DNA from: Paractinoplanes brasiliensis
GTDB lineage: Bacteria > Actinomycetota > Actinomycetes > Mycobacteriales > Micromonosporaceae
Direction of reading: 5' to 3'
Length of the DNA stretch: 64,000 bases
Assembly: GCF_004362215.1 (NCBI RefSeq)
Contig: NZ_SNWR01000001.1
Location: 4,508,001 to 4,572,000 of the forward strand
The notes under the pieces were generated by a model that was not told the DNA's origin, made no database searches, and saw only the letters and a list, made by a program, of their open reading frames with translations. The position numbers were made by a program, and so were the translations under genes. Below, piece after piece: positions 60,770-64,000 of the stretch; within the stretch, counting starts at the first letter, position 1, and each line of letters opens with the position of its first letter.

Positions 60770-61125
60770 TGACCAGTCTCGACACGGTGACGGCGTGGGT
60801 CGCCAACTATCGCAGGGCGTGGGAGTCCAACGATCCGCGGCACATCGGCGATCTGTTCGCCGAGGACGCTGCCTATTTCACCGAGCCCTATGCGAAACCG
60901 TGGGTCGGGCGGCAGGCGATCGTCGAGCAATGGTTGAGGATCAAGGACGAGCCGGGAACCACCACGTTCGAATGGCATCCCGTGATCGTCACCGAGGAAC
61001 TCGCGATCATCGAGGCGAAAACGATCTATCCGGACGACACGTACAGCAATTTGTGGCTGCTTCGTCTCGACAATTCCGGGCAGGCCCGCCAATTCACCGA
61101 GTGGTACATGAAACACCCCGCCTGA
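60769..61125 (+). CDS. SnoaL-like/NTF2-fold protein
   Basis: A 118-residue single-domain protein. It has the pattern WVANYRRAWESNDPRHIGDLFAEDAAYFTEP and ends FTEWYMKHPA, typical of SnoaL-like or ketosteroid-isomerase-like folds. No active residues can be assigned. Its ATG is in the preceding gene stop codon (TGATG), suggesting translational coupling. Confidence 0.82.
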   Translation: MTSLDTVTAWVANYRRAWESNDPRHIGDLFAEDAAYFTEPYAKPWVGRQAIVEQWLRIKDEPGTTTFEWHPVIVTEELAIIEAKTIYPDDTYSNLWLLRLDNSGQARQFTEWYMKHPA

Positions 61126-62094
61126 TCAATTCGTCGCCACCGGCAGCACGAGTCGCGACTCCGCACAGTGGACGGTGTGCCGTTGCGGCCGCATGTCGTG
61201 CGCGTCCGACGGTCCGCCCGGCGTGCCCAGGTTGCGGGCGAAACGCGGGAACGAGCCGCCGGAAACCTGCAGCCGCAGCCGGTGGCCGGCCGCGAGCCGG
61301 TGAAAACACGGGTCCAGCGTGAGCGTGAGCCGTCGCACCTGACCGGCCGGCGTCGACGGGTCGAGCCGCACCATCGCGTCGGCGAAGTTCCGCGATCGTC
61401 CGCGTTTGTCGACGTCACAGAGCCGCACGAAGACGTCCGCGTGTTCCGGCTCGACCTCGACGGCCAGTTCCAGCACGGGCGTGCCGATCACATCCACGGC
61501 GGTGGGCAGCGGATCGGTCGTGAACGTCACCACGTCGGCGCGGTCCTCAAGCGCCCGGTTGTCCTTGACCCCCATCGAGCCGGTGAGCGTCCGCCCGCCC
61601 ACGGTCGGCGTCGGATCCGCCGGGTCGTACCAGAAGCTGACAGTCGCACCCATCCGCGCGCCCGATTCGTTCCCGCTGTCCCCGCTTCCGCCAGCGGCCG
61701 ACACGTTCGCCCTGTTGGATGGGGTCGCCGTGCCACTTCGCGCCCCGCCCGCGGACCCGCCTGCGGACCTGCCCGCGGTTTCGCCTGCGGACCCGCCTGG
61801 GGATGTGCCTGCGGTTTCGCCTGCGGTTTCGCCTGCGGTTTCGCCTGGGGATGTGCCTGCGGACCCGCCTGGGGATCTGCCCGCGGACCCGCCTGCGGTT
61901 TCGCCTGCGGACCCGTCGGCGGACCCGCCTGCGGACCCGTCCGCGGACCCGCCTGCGGACCCGCTCGAGGTTCCGCCCGCGCCAGTGTCACCGCCGTCGT
62001 GAACGGCCTGTTCAGTACCTGTGTCAACCGTTTCCAGATTGGCCCCGTCAAGCGGAATGAAGTCGCCGGACGGGTCGGCGCTGCCGGGCGTCAT
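61126..62094 (-). pseudogene. CocE-type hydrolase, C-terminal half (separated by a frameshift)
   Basis: A 322-codon reading frame. Residues 1-30 are ordinary; 38-120 are low-complexity Gly/Ser/Ala/Glu/Thr repeats (GGSADGSAG and GETAGETAG units). From about 147 follows the beta jelly-roll of CocE/X-Pro dipeptidase-type esterases (SFWYDPADPTPTVGG, LSLELAVEVEPEHADVFVRL-type core), ending VLPVATN. Alone it lacks the hydrolase. Its ATG overlaps the stop of the N-terminal frame (ATGA). One added base upstream merges the two, so I regard it as the second part of one gene. Convergent with the SnoaL-like gene, stops adjacent. Confidence 0.75.
61735..61980. repeat. Degenerate tandem repeats coding for Gly/Ser/Ala/Glu
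   Basis: Short units related to GCCTGCGGACCCG and GCCTGCGGTTTCG recur about every 12-15 bases. On the minus strand they encode GGSAG and GETAG elements. The repeat is fully in the reading frame of the second CocE half. Confidence 0.8.
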
Positions 62095-63860
62095 TGTCCC
62101 ATTCGTGCTGTGGGGTGGGGTGGTGGCTTTCGGTTGGGTGGGGGTGTGGGGCGTGGTTGGTGGGCTGGTGTTGCTGGGTGGGGTGGTGGTGTTCGGTTGG
62201 GTGGGGTGTGGGGCGTGGTTGGTGGGCTGGTGTTGCTGGGTGGGGTGGTGGTGTTCGGTTGGGTGGGGGCGTCGGGCGCGGCTGGCGCGCTGGTGTCGCC
62301 CGGCGGGGTGGCGACGTCCGTTCGGGCGGCGGTGGTTGTCGCGTTCGCGCTGTGCGGTGGGGTGCTGTGGCCTGGTTCGGTGGGGGTGCTTGGTTGATCG
62401 GGGGCGCCGGGCGCGACTGATGCGTTCACGCCGTCGGTCAATGCGGCGACACCCCGTGCCTCGTGCGAGATGTCGCTTCGCGCGGTGCCTGTGTGCGGGG
62501 GCGTGCCGACCGGGGCGCCGCCGGAAACAGGTTGGTCAGTGGTGGCATCACGGGGTGGCTGCTCGGTGGCGGGCCGGATCAGGGCGTTGGTCGGCGGGGC
62601 AGGGGCGGGCTCATGAGTGAGCGACTCGCTGCTGTTGGGGCGCGCACTCCCGCTGCGGACTCCGGGCTGGGCCGCGGGTGTGGGGTCGGGCCGCGATGAG
62701 GACGGGGTGGATCCGGCCGGGGTGGGGTCTGTCTCCAGGGGCGGATCGGTGGGGTTGGCGGACAGGGTCAGGGTTTGGTCAGCGTGCAGTTGGAAGACGG
62801 CGGGAGCCGACGGAGGCGGCCAGGCGGCGAGTTCGTGCCAGCGGCGTTCCCCGGTGCGGAAGACGCGGACCGGGGATTTGCGGCTCGCGGGGCCGTCGGC
62901 CAGGTGTTCGTCGAGCCAGGACAGGCTTTCCCGGGCCAGGGTGGCCGCGCCCTGCACGCCCAGTTGCAGGTGGGTCCAGGGGCCGACGGTCAGGCCCACG
63001 TCCACGTTGCGGGCCTGCAGGGCCGCGTACTGCTGCAGTGACTGGTCGAGGAACAGGTCCTGCCAGCCGCTGATGATCAGGGTCGGGGTGGTGACCGTGG
63101 TCAGGGCGTCGCCGGCTCGGTAGGGCCGCCACCACGGGTCGTCGCCGTCGGGGTGGGAGAGCCAGTCGCGATACCAGGGTGCACGACCGCGCAGCACGGG
63201 GTCGGCCGCGTCGGGCAGGGGCACTCCTTCGAGCGCGGGGCGCAGGCGACGTCCGGCCGAGACGCTGTTCAGCAGGCGGCGCAGCAGGCCACCGTCCTCC
63301 TGACGGGCGATCATGTCGCTCCAGCCGAGGAAGTCGCCGAGCGTGAACGCGCCAGTGCCGAAGACGGCTTCGCGGAAGTCGTGCGGTCCGACATAGACGA
63401 CGGCAGTCCGCAATTCCGGCGGCGGGTCCTGCAACAGCGCCCACTGCGTCCAGCCGAGGTAGGAGGCGCCGAGCGTGGCCAGCCGCCCGTCGAACCAGGG
63501 CTGTTCCCGCAGCCAGGCCACCGTGTCGTGGCCGTCCTCGGCCTCCTGCGCCATCGGCACGAAACGGCCGCCCGATCCGAACGTGCCCCGGACGCTCTGC
63601 AGGATCACGTGATAGCCGCGCGCCGCGAACAGCCTCCCGTTCAGTGCCGACGCGGGAAACCCACGCCCGTACGGGGTCCGCATCAGGACCGTCCCGCGCG
63701 GCCGGGCGGTCACCGGGGCGAAATGGTCAGCCACCAGCACCACGCCGTCGCGCATCGGGATGCGGGCCGTCGCCACCACGTAGTCGTTCGCCGCGGGACC
63801 CTGCCGGACAAGGCGGGACAGCGCCGCGTCGGCGAGGCGTTGCCGGATCGAGTTGGCCAT
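62091..63860 (-). pseudogene. CocE-type hydrolase, N-terminal half with Pro/Thr-rich tail (frameshifted)
   Basis: A 589-residue frame from ATG 63860 (AAGGAGCGGC upstream). Residues 30-365 form the alpha/beta hydrolase of the CocE/NonD type: PMRDGVVLVADHF, RTPYGRG, nucleophile Ser133 in GASYLGW, Asp in WQDLFLDQ, His in PWTHL. From about 370 a Pro/Thr/Ser-rich stretch fills the place where the jelly-roll normally follows. The last about 35 residues (PPNRTPPPHPATP and on) are out-of-frame sequence after a 1-base deletion at 62203-62206. Function: esterase or peptidase-like; product truncated unless the frame is restored. Confidence 0.75.
62129..62316. repeat. Three tandem repeat units, 63/62/63 bp
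   Basis: Units at 62129-62191, 62192-62253 and 62254-62316 begin TTCGGTTGGGTGGGG. The first two are identical except that the middle one has four G (62203-62206) where the others have five (62140-62144, 62265-62269). The third is more diverged. A 63-bp unit is 21 codons. Confidence 0.95.
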
Positions 63861-63977
63861 GCCGCTCCTTGATCGAATACGCGGGTAAACAAGAAACAAT
63901 GCCGGAATGTGAAAGCGAGCGCGATTCGAACCGTACTCGGATGTGCGATTTCCCGGCCGGGTTGGCAGACTGCCACG

Positions 63978-64000
63978 GTGGAAGTTCGGCAGGCGCTCGG
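63978..64000 (+). CDS. Possible gene start at the right window edge
   Basis: A GTG at 63978 opens VEVRQAL before the window ends. Direction is away from the CocE gene, across a 117-base spacer. Too short to identify; it may be chance. Confidence 0.25.

Noticed and set aside
63905..63950. A tRNA-like TpsiC motif (GGTTCGAATC on the minus strand)
   Set aside because: Neither T-stem nor acceptor arms pair and no anticodon arm can be drawn upstream, so it is not a tRNA.

Overview
The window is very GC-rich, gene-dense DNA from an actinomycete. Indicators are many GTG/TTG starts, overlapping ATGA/GTGA gene junctions, a fused E1/E2-type 2-oxoglutarate decarboxylase (kgd), a nickel superoxide dismutase with its maturation protease, LprG-type lipoproteins, and secreted chitinases with Pro/Thr linkers. 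The mix looks most like a Micromonosporaceae member such as Actinoplanes, but the genus is an inference. No rRNA, tRNA, CRISPR array, insertion sequence or prophage was recognised, and no gene-free stretch exceeds about 300 bases.

Layout. 1-5.1 kb: partial lipid kinase, GntR regulator, anti-sigma kinase, divergent sodN/sodX, malic enzyme, MDR oxidoreductase. 5.1-5.3 kb: a spacer with a 45-bp tandem repeat and three DnaA-box-like nonamers. 5.3-10.8 kb: lipoprotein hydrolase, pta-ackA, an ATPase gene and a DUF6104-like gene. 10.8-18.8 kb: kgd, an ABC exporter, a hotdog-like protein and an overlapping olsB-olsA-like pair. 18.9-22.8 kb: OmpR-type two-component system and an HtrA-like protease. 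23.0-27.0 kb: a 1062-residue mosaic membrane protein (PqqD-like, degenerate M50, cNMP-like and FecR-like parts) followed by a tiny Cys-rich protein and an EF-hand-like protein. 27.0-35.3 kb: clpP, a DUF4190-like protein, ddaH-rocD, an FHA protein, an LprG-like lipoprotein, an acyltransferase and a patatin. 35.4-44.3 kb: three GH18 chitinases sharing one chitin-binding module, around a Nei-type DNA glycosylase, a NodB deacetylase, a CoA-disulfide-reductase-like protein and a GCS2 ligase. 44.3-51.6 kb: DedA, PadR plus target, GH13, SDR, and a YgiB/YgiC-like pair. 51.6-61.1 kb: oxidoreductase, ECF sigma/anti-sigma pair, AraC, STAS, TetR/MFS efflux, beta-lactamase-like hydrolase and SnoaL-like protein. 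61.1-63.9 kb: a CocE-type hydrolase broken into two overlapping frames.

Two observations stand out. First, the CocE gene carries about 370 residues of low-complexity sequence between its hydrolase and jelly-roll halves. It is split by one missing G in the middle copy of a 63-bp tandem repeat, and adding that base back gives one continuous frame. Second, the 23.0-27.0 kb cluster encodes an apparently inactive membrane peptidase scaffold fused to sensor-like domains, with two small putative metal-binding partners.

Working groups: pta-ackA and malic enzyme serve central carbon flow; ddaH-rocD serves arginine/ornithine catabolism; the olsBA-like pair and the acyltransferase/patatin pair serve lipid remodelling; chitinases and the NodB protein serve polysaccharide turnover; several one- and two-gene regulatory modules control local targets.
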